DNA from: Pseudomonadota bacterium
GTDB taxonomy: Bacteria > Pseudomonadota > Alphaproteobacteria > Azospirillales > Azospirillaceae
Length of the DNA stretch: 64,000 nucleotides
Direction of reading: 5' to 3'
Assembly: GCA_023423695.1 (NCBI GenBank)
Contig: JAFAFA010000155.1
Location: 124,001 to 188,000 of the forward strand
Below are positions 45,434 through 53,757 of the stretch, piece after piece. Below the pieces are notes generated by a model, which was not told the origin of the DNA, did not search any database, and was given only the letters and a program-made list of their open reading frames with translations. The translations under genes were made by a program, and so were the position numbers. Position 1 is the stretch's first letter. Each line of letters starts with the position of its first letter.

Positions 45434-46393
45434 ATGCGGATTGTCCTTCTCGCCCCTCCCGGGGTTCAGGCGTTGGATGTGGTGGGTCCGGCGGAGGTGT
45501 TCTGGGAGGCGGCGCGCCGTCTCGGCGATCCGAAGGCCTACGAGGTGCAGGTGATGGGCACCGCGGAGGGGCCGGTCTGCGGGACCGGCAGCCTGCGTTT
45601 CCTGACCGACCGCACCATCCACGATCCCGATCAGCCGATCGACACGCTGCTGATTGCCGGAGATCCCTCGTTCAACACCGTCGATCCTGCGGTGATCGGC
45701 TGGCTCAGGCGCCGCGCGCCGGAAGTCCGCCGCTACGGATCGATCTGCACGGGCGTGTTCCTTCTGGCGGCCACCGGGCTGCTGGACGGCCGGCGCGTCA
45801 CCACCCATTGGGAGTGCGCCGACAAGCTTCGCGCCGATTTTCCAGCCCTGACCGTCGATCCGGACCAGATCTTCATTCGTGACGGCAATGTCTGTACCGC
45901 CGCCGGCGTCACCTCGGGCATCGACCTGGCGCTGTCCCTTCTGGAGGAGGACCATGGGCGGGACCTGGCGCTGCTGGTTGCGCGCTACATGGTGATGTTC
46001 CTGAAACGGCCCGGCGGGCAATCGCAGTTCAGCGCCCATCTCGCCGCCCAGGCGTCGAGCCGGACCGGAATCCAGAGGATCCAGGAGTATGTGCTGGACA
46101 ACCTCGCCGCCGACCTGTCGGTGGAGGCCTTGGCGTCCCAGGCGGGAATGAGTCCGCGGAATTTCGCCCGTGTGTTCAGGCGAGACGTCGGCCGTCCTCC
46201 GGCGGATTTCGTGGAAGCGGCACGGCTCGACGCGGCGCGGCGGATGCTTGTCGATTCACCCACGCCGCTCCAGCGGGTTGCCTATATCTGCGGCTTCGGT
46301 GACGCCAGCACCATGAGGCGCGCATTCGTCCGCAATCTCGGCATCAATCCGGTCGACTACCGGAAGCGCTTCCGCACGACCACGGCTGCATGA
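45434..46393 (+). CDS. GlxA-type AraC-family regulator with DJ-1/PfpI domain
   Basis: This is a 319-residue protein. The N-terminal DJ-1/PfpI domain (MRIVLLAPPGVQALDVVGPA, SICTGVFLLAATGLLDGRR) probably senses an amide or amine-like ligand. A C-terminal AraC helix-turn-helix pair follows (LSVEALASQAGMSPRNFARV, RVAYICGFGDASTMRRAF). It converges with the minus-strand LIV operon and follows the nitrile hydratase operon; either could be its target. GlxA-type regulators often control amine or amino-acid catabolism. Confidence 0.9.
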   Translation: MRIVLLAPPGVQALDVVGPAEVFWEAARRLGDPKAYEVQVMGTAEGPVCGTGSLRFLTDRTIHDPDQPIDTLLIAGDPSFNTVDPAVIGWLRRRAPEVRRYGSICTGVFLLAATGLLDGRRVTTHWECADKLRADFPALTVDPDQIFIRDGNVCTAAGVTSGIDLALSLLEEDHGRDLALLVARYMVMFLKRPGGQSQFSAHLAAQASSRTGIQRIQEYVLDNLAADLSVEALASQAGMSPRNFARVFRRDVGRPPADFVEAARLDAARRMLVDSPTPLQRVAYICGFGDASTMRRAFVRNLGINPVDYRKRFRTTTAA

Positions 46394-46511
46394 TCCTGAG
46401 TTGCGCACCGAGTGGAAGGCAGGCGGCCGCGCTCGTTCCTTTCACCCGGCTGCTCCGGAGGGTGCCGGTATGGATCAGGAACCGAGCGCAACCCATCAAT
46501 GATCGCCGGCG

Positions 46512-46985
46512 TCAGTCCTCCGCCTCGAAGCGATAGCGGAAGTCGCAGTGATCGGCGCCCTGCATGATGGTCTGCGTCCGCTCCATCTTGATGCGCGGAT
46601 CGTAGCCGGTGCAGAAGGCGGCGTCGCGGTTGCAGGACAGCAGATGTCCGATCGACCCGAGCCCCATCTCCCGGTACATCTCGGCATAGCGGCAGCGGGT
46701 GACGTTGTAGTCGAAATGGGTTTCGTCCTGCCGCTTCACGTCCAGGCGCAACGCGTCGTCCTTGGTCCACAGCGGCTGAAGATCGGCGAAGCTCTTCAGG
46801 CTGGTGCCTTCCGGTTCGGTCGCGGCAAAGGATCTGGCGGCGGCCAGCGCGGCTTTGGTGATCGCAGCACCCAGGATTTCCTGCGCGGCGGCTTCGCCCA
46901 GCCGGGCGACCATCTCCTCATAGACCGGCTTCAGGATTTCCGCCTCGATGCGGCGGCGTTCCAGGATGCCCATGGTCTGGGTCAT
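46512..46985 (-). CDS. ATC-hydrolase-like protein 1 (L-2-amino-thiazoline-4-carboxylate hydrolase family)
   Basis: This is a 157-residue cytoplasmic protein resembling the ATC_hydrolase family: ILKPVYEEMVARLGEAAAQE, FDYNVTRCRYAEMYREMG, GHLLSCNRDAAFCTGYDPRI and RTQTIMQGADHCDFRY. Conserved cysteines lie in TRCRYAE, LLSCNRD and DHCDFRY. It is the last gene of the operon, 26 bases after livF. The family founder opens the thiazoline ring of a cysteine analogue; the substrate here is unknown. Confidence 0.78.
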   Translation of the reverse strand: MTQTMGILERRRIEAEILKPVYEEMVARLGEAAAQEILGAAITKAALAAARSFAATEPEGTSLKSFADLQPLWTKDDALRLDVKRQDETHFDYNVTRCRYAEMYREMGLGSIGHLLSCNRDAAFCTGYDPRIKMERTQTIMQGADHCDFRYRFEAED

Positions 46986-47011
46986 GACAGGCTTCCTTCC
47001 ATCAGGTGGCG

Positions 47012-47737
47012 TCAATGCGCGTGGCCGCCGAGATAGGCCTCGGCGATACGTGGGTCGTCCCGCAGCTGGTCGGCCGGGCCGGACAGCACGATGCGGCCAT
47101 CCTCCAGCACTGCGGCATGATCGGCGATGCGCAGGGCGGCGCGGGCGTTCTGTTCGACCAGCAGGATCGACACCCCTTCGGCCCGGATGCGGCCGATCAG
47201 GTCGAAGATCTGGGCGACGATCTTCGGCGCCAGTCCCAGCGAGGGTTCGTCGAGAAGAAGCAGCGTCGGCCGGCGCATCAGGGCGCGGGCGATGCACAGC
47301 ATCTGCTGCTCGCCCCCCGAAAGCGAGCCGGCGTTCTGGCGCAGACGCTCTCCCAGCACCGGGAACATCGCCAGCACGCGGTCCAACTCGCCCAGCCCGA
47401 CGTCGCCGCCGCCGAGCACCAGATTCTCGCGGACATTCATGTTGGAGAAGATCTGCCGCCCTTCCGGCGCCTGCAAAAGGCCGAGCTGGACGATGCGGTG
47501 GGCCGGCAGGTTGGCGATCGGCTGGCCGCGGAATGTGATGCTTCCCTGCCGAGCCCGGTAGATGCCGGACACCGTGCGCATCAGCGTGGTCTTGCCGACG
47601 CCGTTGGAGCCGAGCACCGCCACGATGGCGCCCTGGGCCACGTCCAGGCGGACGCCGTGCAGGATCTCCTGCGGCCCCATGGCGACATGCAGGTCCGCGA
47701 TCGAGAGCAGTGGCGCTGTCATTGGCGGCGCGGTCAT
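47012..47737 (-). CDS. livF: LIV-type ABC transporter ATP-binding protein LivF
   Basis: This is a 241-residue ATPase with Walker A LGSNGVGKTTLMRT, signature LSGGEQQMLCIARAL, Walker B LLLLDEPSLGLAP and the LivF-type end RIAEAYLGGHAH. Its start overlaps livG as ATGA. It energises import of the ligand bound by the LivK-like protein. Confidence 0.93.
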   Translation of the reverse strand: MTAPPMTAPLLSIADLHVAMGPQEILHGVRLDVAQGAIVAVLGSNGVGKTTLMRTVSGIYRARQGSITFRGQPIANLPAHRIVQLGLLQAPEGRQIFSNMNVRENLVLGGGDVGLGELDRVLAMFPVLGERLRQNAGSLSGGEQQMLCIARALMRRPTLLLLDEPSLGLAPKIVAQIFDLIGRIRAEGVSILLVEQNARAALRIADHAAVLEDGRIVLSGPADQLRDDPRIAEAYLGGHAH

Positions 47738-48504
47738 TCATCCACCCCAAGATAGGCTTCGAGGACGGCGGCATCGTTGCGGATCGTCTCCGGCGTGCCG
47801 TCGGCGATCTTGCGGCCGGAGGCCAGCACCAGGATGCGCTGGCAGATGCCCATGACCAGCGTCATGTCGTGTTCGACCAGCATGATCGTCAGGCCCTGAC
47901 CGTGCAGCCGCTTGATGAAGGCGGCCAGATCGCGCGTTTCGGTGTCGTTCAGTCCGGCGGCCGGCTCGTCCAGGATCAGGAAGCGCGGCCGCATGGCGAG
48001 CGCGCGGGCGATTTCCAGATATTTGCGCTGGCCGTAGGGCAGGTTGGCCGCCAGTTCCGCTGCGGCGTGGGTCAGGCCGACCGCCTCCAGCGCTTCCCAG
48101 GTGCGGCGACTGATCTCGGCGGATTGGATCCGGCCGCCCTTGTGGAGGGAACCGAACAGCGCGCCGAACGCCCCCTGCGGCAGCGCGCCGACGGCACCGA
48201 CCGACACGTTGTCGAAGACCGACATGTTCGGGAAGACGCGCAGATTCTGGAAGGTGCGGCTGATGCCCAGCCGCGCCACCTGGTTGGGCTTCAGCCCGCT
48301 GATGGTCTTGCCGGCGAAGGCGACGGTTCCGCCGGACAGCGGGGTGAAGCCGGAAATCAGGTTGAACAGCGTGGTCTTGCCGGCGCCGTTCGGCCCGATC
48401 AGGCCGACCAGTTCGCCTTCGTCCACATGGGCGCTCACGTCGCCGACCGCCTGCACGCCGCCGAAGCGGCGGCTGACGTTGCGGATTTCAAGAAGATGGG
48501 TCAT
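47734..48504 (-). CDS. livG: LIV-type ABC transporter ATP-binding protein LivG
   Basis: This is a 256-residue ATPase: Walker A GPNGAGKTTLFNLI, the LivG-type Q-loop GISRTFQNLRVFPNMSV, signature LPYGQRKYLEIARAL, Walker B FLILDEPAAGLN. The ATG at 48504 overlaps the livM stop as ATGA; the longer open frame upstream is a shadow of livM. Confidence 0.93.
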   Translation of the reverse strand: MTHLLEIRNVSRRFGGVQAVGDVSAHVDEGELVGLIGPNGAGKTTLFNLISGFTPLSGGTVAFAGKTISGLKPNQVARLGISRTFQNLRVFPNMSVFDNVSVGAVGALPQGAFGALFGSLHKGGRIQSAEISRRTWEALEAVGLTHAAAELAANLPYGQRKYLEIARALAMRPRFLILDEPAAGLNDTETRDLAAFIKRLHGQGLTIMLVEHDMTLVMGICQRILVLASGRKIADGTPETIRNDAAVLEAYLGVDE

Positions 48505-49553
48505 CGCCAGCCGATCCCTTCGCCCTTCCCGTTGCCCTGGCCGGTGCTGCGCCATGCCGCGCCCAATTGGCTGCGCACGAGCCGCAGGGCGGAAACCTCG
48601 CCCAGCAGCCCCTTTGGCAGCAGCAGGATGGACAGGAACATCACCAGTCCGACCATGATGTTGCGGAAGTCCCCCATGCCGCGCAGCCCTTCCGGCAGCA
48701 GGATCAGCAGCAGCGCGCCGATGATCGCCCCCGGCAAGCTGCCCAGGCCGCCGACCACGACCATCGCCAGGATCAGGATGGATTCGGAGAATTTGAAATC
48801 GCCCGGCGAGATGTAGCCAGTCATGTGCGCCCACAGGCTGCCGGCGACCCCGGCGAAGAAGGCCGACAGGGTGAAGGCCTCCATCTTCAGCCGCACGGTG
48901 CTGACACCCATGGCGTCGGCGCACTGGTCGTCCTCACGGATCGAGCGCAACGCATTGCCGTAATAGGAATGGCTGAGCCGGTGGATCGCGACGACCGAGA
49001 GCGCCACGACCGTCGCCACCGTATAATAGGCGGCCAGACGCCCGGACAGGCTGATGCCGAACAGCTCGAAGCCCTTGGAGACGATGATGCCGTTGGGGCC
49101 CTTGGTGAAGTCCACCCAGTTCAGCATGACCAGATACAGCATCTGCCCGATGGCGAGGGTCGCGACGGCGAAATAGATGCTGACCAGACGCATCGTCGGC
49201 AGCGCCACCAGGAAGGCGACCAGTGCCGCCACCAGCCCGGACAGCGGCAGCGTGACGGTGAAGCCCAGCCCCAGCTTGGAGGTCAGCAGCGCCGCGGTGT
49301 AGGCGCCGACGCCATAGAAGGCGGCGTGCCCGAGATGCAGCAGCCCGGCCACCCCCGTCACCAGATGCATGGAGGCCGACAGCAGGACGAAGATCAGCGC
49401 CAGATTGGCGATCTGGTAGAAATAGCCCTTGTCGAAACCGGCCAGCAGCGCCGGCAAGGCGGCGAACACCAGCAGCAGAATCGCCGTCGGAACCAGCCAG
49501 CCCCGGCGCCGGGTCAGGCCATCGGTTGGCGCGACAGTCTCAAACGCGTTCAC
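48501..49553 (-). CDS. livM: LIV-type ABC transporter permease LivM
   Basis: This is a 350-residue permease with about nine to ten helices and the LivM segments GHAAFYGVGAYTAALL, RSIREDDQCADAMGV and FAGVAGSLWAHMTGYISP. Its 5' end overlaps livH by 14 bases. Confidence 0.93.
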   Translation of the reverse strand: MNAFETVAPTDGLTRRRGWLVPTAILLLVFAALPALLAGFDKGYFYQIANLALIFVLLSASMHLVTGVAGLLHLGHAAFYGVGAYTAALLTSKLGLGFTVTLPLSGLVAALVAFLVALPTMRLVSIYFAVATLAIGQMLYLVMLNWVDFTKGPNGIIVSKGFELFGISLSGRLAAYYTVATVVALSVVAIHRLSHSYYGNALRSIREDDQCADAMGVSTVRLKMEAFTLSAFFAGVAGSLWAHMTGYISPGDFKFSESILILAMVVVGGLGSLPGAIIGALLLILLPEGLRGMGDFRNIMVGLVMFLSILLLPKGLLGEVSALRLVRSQLGAAWRSTGQGNGKGEGIGWR

Positions 49554-50454
49554 GGCGCGCTCCGAACAAACCGTTGGGGAAGAAGATCAGCGTCAGGATC
49601 AGGAAGCCGTAGGCCACCATGTCCGACCAGCCCGACGAGACGAAGGTCGTCGCCATGCTTTCCGAAATGCCGAGGATCAGCGCGCAGATCACCGCACCGG
49701 GGATGGAGGACAGGCCGCCCATCACCATGGCGACGAAGGCCTTGATGCCGGGCGTGAAGCCCATGGCCGGGAAGACCGCGCCGTAATAGAGCCCCATCAG
49801 GATGCCCGCCGCCGCCCCCATCATCGACCCGACGACGAAGGTGGTGATGATGGTGCGGTCGGTGTCGATGCCCACATACTTGGCGCCCAACGGGTTGTTG
49901 GACACCGCACGGATCGCCAGCCCCACGCGGGTGCGGGTCAGCAGATACTGCAGGCCGATCAGCATGGCGGCGGCAACGCCGAAGATGATGAAGTCGCCGG
50001 TCACCAGGATCACCGGGCCGACGCGCACCGGCGTGTTGATCAGGTAGTCGAAGGGGACGGAGCGCATCTGCGAACCGAAGACGATCTCCAGCGCCTCGCG
50101 CACCACGATGGACACCGCCAGCGAGGAGAGCAGGGTCGATTCCCGCATCGCCCGCGACTTCAGCGATGCCTCGTCGGTGAAGCGGCGGAACGGCTTGAAG
50201 GCAATCCGCTCCAGCGAGAAGCCCGCCAGAGCCCCGATCGCCAGCGCGCCCAGGATCACCGCCACGATGGGCGGCGCCGTGGCCGAGATCAGCACCAGCC
50301 CGGCGAAGGCGCCCAGCGTGTAGATCTCGCCATGGGCGAAGTTGACGACGTTCAGCACGCCGAAGATCAGCGTGAAGCCGATCGCCATCAGCGCGTAGGT
50401 CATGCCCAGCGACAGGCCGATGGCAAGCTGCTGGAGATAATAGGGATCGAACAT
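49540..50454 (-). CDS. livH: LIV-type ABC transporter permease LivH
   Basis: This is a 304-residue permease with eight helices and the LivH hallmarks GLSLGMTYALMAIGFTLIFG, NFAHGEIYTLGAFAG, RAVSNNPLGAKYVGID and PGAVICALILGISE. It is separated from the livK stop by a 110-base gap that contains a strong hairpin. Confidence 0.93.
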   Translation of the reverse strand: MFDPYYLQQLAIGLSLGMTYALMAIGFTLIFGVLNVVNFAHGEIYTLGAFAGLVLISATAPPIVAVILGALAIGALAGFSLERIAFKPFRRFTDEASLKSRAMRESTLLSSLAVSIVVREALEIVFGSQMRSVPFDYLINTPVRVGPVILVTGDFIIFGVAAAMLIGLQYLLTRTRVGLAIRAVSNNPLGAKYVGIDTDRTIITTFVVGSMMGAAAGILMGLYYGAVFPAMGFTPGIKAFVAMVMGGLSSIPGAVICALILGISESMATTFVSSGWSDMVAYGFLILTLIFFPNGLFGARRERV

Positions 50455-50525
50455 GCGGACTCTGTCGCTGGAGATCGGGAAGCGTTGTGCCGACCCTGGT
50501 CAAATCTGACTGGTCGCGCCAATAA

Positions 50526-50552
50526 TTCCCTCTCCCGGAGCGGGAGAGGGAA
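50526..50552 (-). terminator. Hairpin between livK and livH
   Basis: TTCCCTCTCCCG pairs perfectly with CGGGAGAGGGAA (12 base pairs, 3-base loop) between the binding-protein gene and the permease gene. There is no T-run on the coding strand. It probably protects the livK message and lowers permease expression, as such hairpins do in malE- and livK-type operons. Confidence 0.65.
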
Positions 50553-50564
50553 CAGCAGGCGTTC

Positions 50565-51674
50565 TTAGTCGTTGACCGGAACGAAGGTGCCGCCCTTGAC
50601 CTCGACCTTCACCAGTTCCTTTTCGGCCTCGCGGTCGGCGCTGAAGCTCGTCTTGCCGGTCACGCCGGGGAAGTCCCTGGTCTGGGCCAGCGCGTCGCGC
50701 ACCTTCTCGCGGGTCGGGTTGGGCGAGGCCTTCTCCACCGCCGCCAGCATGATGCGGACCGCGTCATAGGCCTGGGCCGGGAACTGGCCGGGGACGGCAC
50801 CGTCGGAGCGCTTCTTCCACTCGTCGACGAAATGTTGGACGTTCGGCGACGGGTCGGTCGGCAGGAAGTTGGAGGTCAGATGCACGCCCTCCGCCGCGTC
50901 GCCGGCCAGTTCGATCAGCTTCGGGCTGTAGGCGGCCGAGGTCGAATAGACCGGCGTCTTGATGCCGAGCTGCTGCAGCTGCCTCAGGAACTGCGCGCCG
51001 TCCTCATAGAAGAAGCCGGTGTAGATCGCGTCGGGCTTCGCACGCTCGATCTTGCTGATCAGCGAGCGGTAGTCCTTCAGTCCGCGGTTGAAGAACTCCG
51101 AGAAGACGACGGTGCCGCCATTGCCCTTCACCGCTTCCGAATAGCCGCCGACCACCGACTGGCCCCAGTCGGTCTGCTCGGCGATCACCGCGACCTTCTT
51201 GAAGCCCTTGGCCGCCATCCACTTGGCGTTGTAGGGGCCTTCCTGCGCCTGGGTGGCGATGTTGCGGAACTGGTATTTGGAGATCTTGGTGTAGTCGGGG
51301 TGCGAGGCGGTCTGCGACAGCTGCGGCATGCCGGCGTCCTTGTAGACCTGCGCCGCCGCCATCGAGACGCCCGAGGTGAAGTCGCCGAGCACGCCGACGA
51401 TCTCCTTGTCGTCCACGAACTTGCGGGCGATGTTGGTGCCTTCCTTGGCGTCGGACCGGCTGTCCTCGAAGACGATCTCGACCTTGAACGGCTTGCCGGC
51501 GGCGTTGAACTCGGCCAGCGCGATCTCGGCTGCCTTGCGGAAATCCTGGCCGTACTGCGCGGTGTCGCCGGTCAGCGGCAGCTGGTAGCCGAGCTTGACG
51601 GTGTCGGCGGCGAGGGCCGAACCGGCGATCCCGGCGGCGGTGAGGGTCGCGAGCGCGAGGAGGCGGAAATTCAT
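50565..51674 (-). CDS. livK: LIV-type periplasmic substrate-binding protein
   Basis: This is a 369-residue type I periplasmic binding protein with a signal peptide (LALATLTAAGIAGSALA), VKLGYQLPLTGDTAQYGQDF and GVLGDFTSGVSMAAAQVYKDAG in the first lobe, and AVIAEQTDWGQSVVGGYSEAV in the second. It captures an amino acid or analogue for LivHMGF. It follows the ATC-hydrolase-like gene 2 by 54 bases. Confidence 0.92.
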   Translation of the reverse strand: MNFRLLALATLTAAGIAGSALAADTVKLGYQLPLTGDTAQYGQDFRKAAEIALAEFNAAGKPFKVEIVFEDSRSDAKEGTNIARKFVDDKEIVGVLGDFTSGVSMAAAQVYKDAGMPQLSQTASHPDYTKISKYQFRNIATQAQEGPYNAKWMAAKGFKKVAVIAEQTDWGQSVVGGYSEAVKGNGGTVVFSEFFNRGLKDYRSLISKIERAKPDAIYTGFFYEDGAQFLRQLQQLGIKTPVYSTSAAYSPKLIELAGDAAEGVHLTSNFLPTDPSPNVQHFVDEWKKRSDGAVPGQFPAQAYDAVRIMLAAVEKASPNPTREKVRDALAQTRDFPGVTGKTSFSADREAEKELVKVEVKGGTFVPVND

Positions 51675-51728
51675 GGCGGGGAAACCCTCTTTTTGTACGT
51701 CGTTTGCAGGCTTCGCGGCGATTTTCGT

Positions 51729-52226
51729 CTATTCGGCAGGCTGGGCGCCCGGCAGAACCTTCAGCCGGCAACAACCCTCGTCGCCCGGCTTCCAGGTTTC
51801 GCCCTTGAAGACGAAGCCGGCCGCTTCGAACAGTCCGCCGTCGATGGCGCCGGCCATCTTGCAGAGCAGTTCCAGATCGGTGTCGGAGCGGCCCTGGGCC
51901 TGCCAGGCTTCCTTCAGCGGGCAGCGGTGGAAGTGGATTTCCAACGCCTCGCCGTCGCAGCGCTTGATCTCCGGCGCGAACATGCTGTCACGGTTGGGGA
52001 TGCCGTCGAGGAAGGCGTGGCATAGTCCTGTCAGGTCGTCCGGGCCGTGGCCCGCATACTTCACGCCCATCGCCTCGCCGAGACGGCGGGTGGCCTCCTG
52101 GCCGACCTCCAGCGCGGTGTCGGTGCCGAAGCGCTCGCGCAGCACGTCGAACATGTGGGCGTAGGACGCCGCGCGCATCGCATAGGCATTGCGCAGAAGG
52201 GTGGGGTAATCGGGGGTGTCCGACAT
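51729..52226 (-). CDS. ATC-hydrolase-like protein 2
   Basis: This is a 165-residue protein with segments seen in the same hydrolase family: RNAYAMRAASYAHMFDVLRE, FHRCPLKEAWQAQGRSDTD and LLCKMAGAIDGGLFEAAGF. Conserved cysteines include those of HRCPLKE and LCKMA. It is clearly different from protein 1 (46512-46985), so the operon encodes two members with probably distinct substrates or one heteromeric enzyme. It sits between the FAD oxidoreductase and livK. Confidence 0.75.
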   Translation of the reverse strand: MSDTPDYPTLLRNAYAMRAASYAHMFDVLRERFGTDTALEVGQEATRRLGEAMGVKYAGHGPDDLTGLCHAFLDGIPNRDSMFAPEIKRCDGEALEIHFHRCPLKEAWQAQGRSDTDLELLCKMAGAIDGGLFEAAGFVFKGETWKPGDEGCCRLKVLPGAQPAE

Positions 52227-52243
52227 GCCGGCCGTCTCCTTGG

Positions 52244-53647
52244 TTAAACTTCGCGGGCGTCGTTCCAGCGGTATTGCAGGATCTTCAGCGGCCCGATGCG
52301 TTGCAGCAGCGCATTGAAGGGCAGGGGCGTCGGCTGCGTGAAGGGCAGGGCAAGGTCCTTCGGGTCCTGGCCGATTGCCGCCCGCGCCAGTTCCCGCCCC
52401 AGCGAGACCGACAGCGCCACGCCGCGCCCGTTGCAGCCGGCCCAGGCGAAACCGTTCGGTCCCAGCCTATGGACGCGGGGGAAGTAATCGGTGGTCATGG
52501 CGATGCGGCCGTTCCACACGTAATCGAAGGTGACGCCGCTCAGCGCCGGGAACATGCCGGCCAGACGGGCGCCGACGATGCGCTTCAGCCGTTCCGCCCC
52601 GTTCACCGGGCTCAGCAGCGCGCCGCCGGTCACCAGCCGGTTGTCGGCGGTGTAGCGCATGAAGCGCAGGTCGCCATGGGTGTCCGACATCGCCTGCCGG
52701 CCCGGCAGGACGGTCTTGCGGATGTTGTCGCCGAGCGGCGCGGTCGCCATCTGCCAGGACAGCACCGGCACCACCTCCGTCCGGATTTCCGGGAAGACGG
52801 CGGCGGCATAGCCGTTGGTGCCCAGCACCAGCGCGTCGGCGGTCACCATGCCCTGCGGGGTGCGGGCGACCCAGGACTCGCCGCGGCGCTCCACCGACAG
52901 GGCGGGGGAGTTCACGTGGATCGCGGCCCCGGCCGCGGCCGCCTTGGCGGCAAGCCCGCGCACCAGCGCCAGCGGGTTGATATGCCCGCCGGTCCGGTTC
53001 ATCCAGCCGCCGAAATAGGCATCGGTGCCGAGGATGGCGGAGACGGCGGCGCGGTCGAGCAGCTCGACATCGGCGCCGAATTTGCCCCACTGCGTTGCCC
53101 GGCGCTCGGCGATCTTGATGCGGCCCGGCGAATGGACCGGCTGGACCCAGCCGGTCTGCTCGGCGGCACAATCGATGCCCAGGCGACGCACCAGATCGAA
53201 CAAGGTGGAAGCGCTGTCGCGGATCAGTCCGACGAAGCGCTCCCCGGTTTCCCAACCAAAGCGATCGATGAGGTTGGCAGGGTCGGGGCGGGTCAAGGTC
53301 GGGATGACCTGACCGTTGTTGCGGCCGGAAGCGCCCCGGCCCAGTTCGGACGCCTCCAGCACCACGACGCGTTTGCCGGCCTCCGCCGCGTGCAGGCCGG
53401 CGGACAGGCCGGTGAAGCCGCCGCCGATCACCAGCACGTCGGCCTGGACGCTGTCCTGCAGCACCGGCAAGGCCGGCGGCGGCGGGGCGGTGGCTTCCCA
53501 CAGGGAATTCGGGCGTTCCCAGATGCCGCCCCGGCCGGGGATGCCCTTTGTTTGGTCTGCCGCTTGCTTTGTCACGTCCGCCCGTCCAGTTCGGCCAAAT
53601 CCGGCGGGCCTTTTTTCCTTTCGGGTCAGGGCCCCCCGTTTCCCCAT
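52244..53647 (-). CDS. DAO-family FAD-dependent oxidoreductase
   Basis: About 467 residues as drawn. The dinucleotide motif VLVIGGGFTGLSAGLHAAEAG lies near residue 70, followed by VVVLEASELGRGASGRNNGQ and a C-terminal FAD contact (FAWAGCNGRGVALSVSLGRE). It resembles gamma-glutamylputrescine oxidase/DadA-like enzymes that oxidise amines or D-amino acids. The first 24 residues are basic and may not be translated; a GTG at 53575 is an alternative start. It lies 17 bases before ATC-hydrolase-like gene 2. Confidence 0.86.
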   Translation of the reverse strand: MGKRGALTRKEKRPAGFGRTGRADVTKQAADQTKGIPGRGGIWERPNSLWEATAPPPPALPVLQDSVQADVLVIGGGFTGLSAGLHAAEAGKRVVVLEASELGRGASGRNNGQVIPTLTRPDPANLIDRFGWETGERFVGLIRDSASTLFDLVRRLGIDCAAEQTGWVQPVHSPGRIKIAERRATQWGKFGADVELLDRAAVSAILGTDAYFGGWMNRTGGHINPLALVRGLAAKAAAAGAAIHVNSPALSVERRGESWVARTPQGMVTADALVLGTNGYAAAVFPEIRTEVVPVLSWQMATAPLGDNIRKTVLPGRQAMSDTHGDLRFMRYTADNRLVTGGALLSPVNGAERLKRIVGARLAGMFPALSGVTFDYVWNGRIAMTTDYFPRVHRLGPNGFAWAGCNGRGVALSVSLGRELARAAIGQDPKDLALPFTQPTPLPFNALLQRIGPLKILQYRWNDAREV

Positions 53648-53675
53648 GAACTATGGGTCAAAGCACATACGTACG

Positions 53676-53734
53676 CAATTCCCAAGGTTTTTTCGCGGAA
53701 ATTTTTTCATGTCATCCGCCAGGCTTGGGAATTG
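53676..53734. promoter_or_regulatory. Long-spaced inverted repeat before the FAD oxidoreductase gene
   Basis: CAATTCCCAAG (53676-53686) and its exact complement CTTGGGAATTG (53724-53734) flank a 37-base AT-rich spacer with two T-runs. The pair lies in the 110-base gap between the M20 gene and the oxidoreductase gene. It may be a two-site operator, or a large hairpin splitting the operon. Confidence 0.5.
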
Positions 53735-53757
53735 GCGAGGCTTGTACATGATATGGA

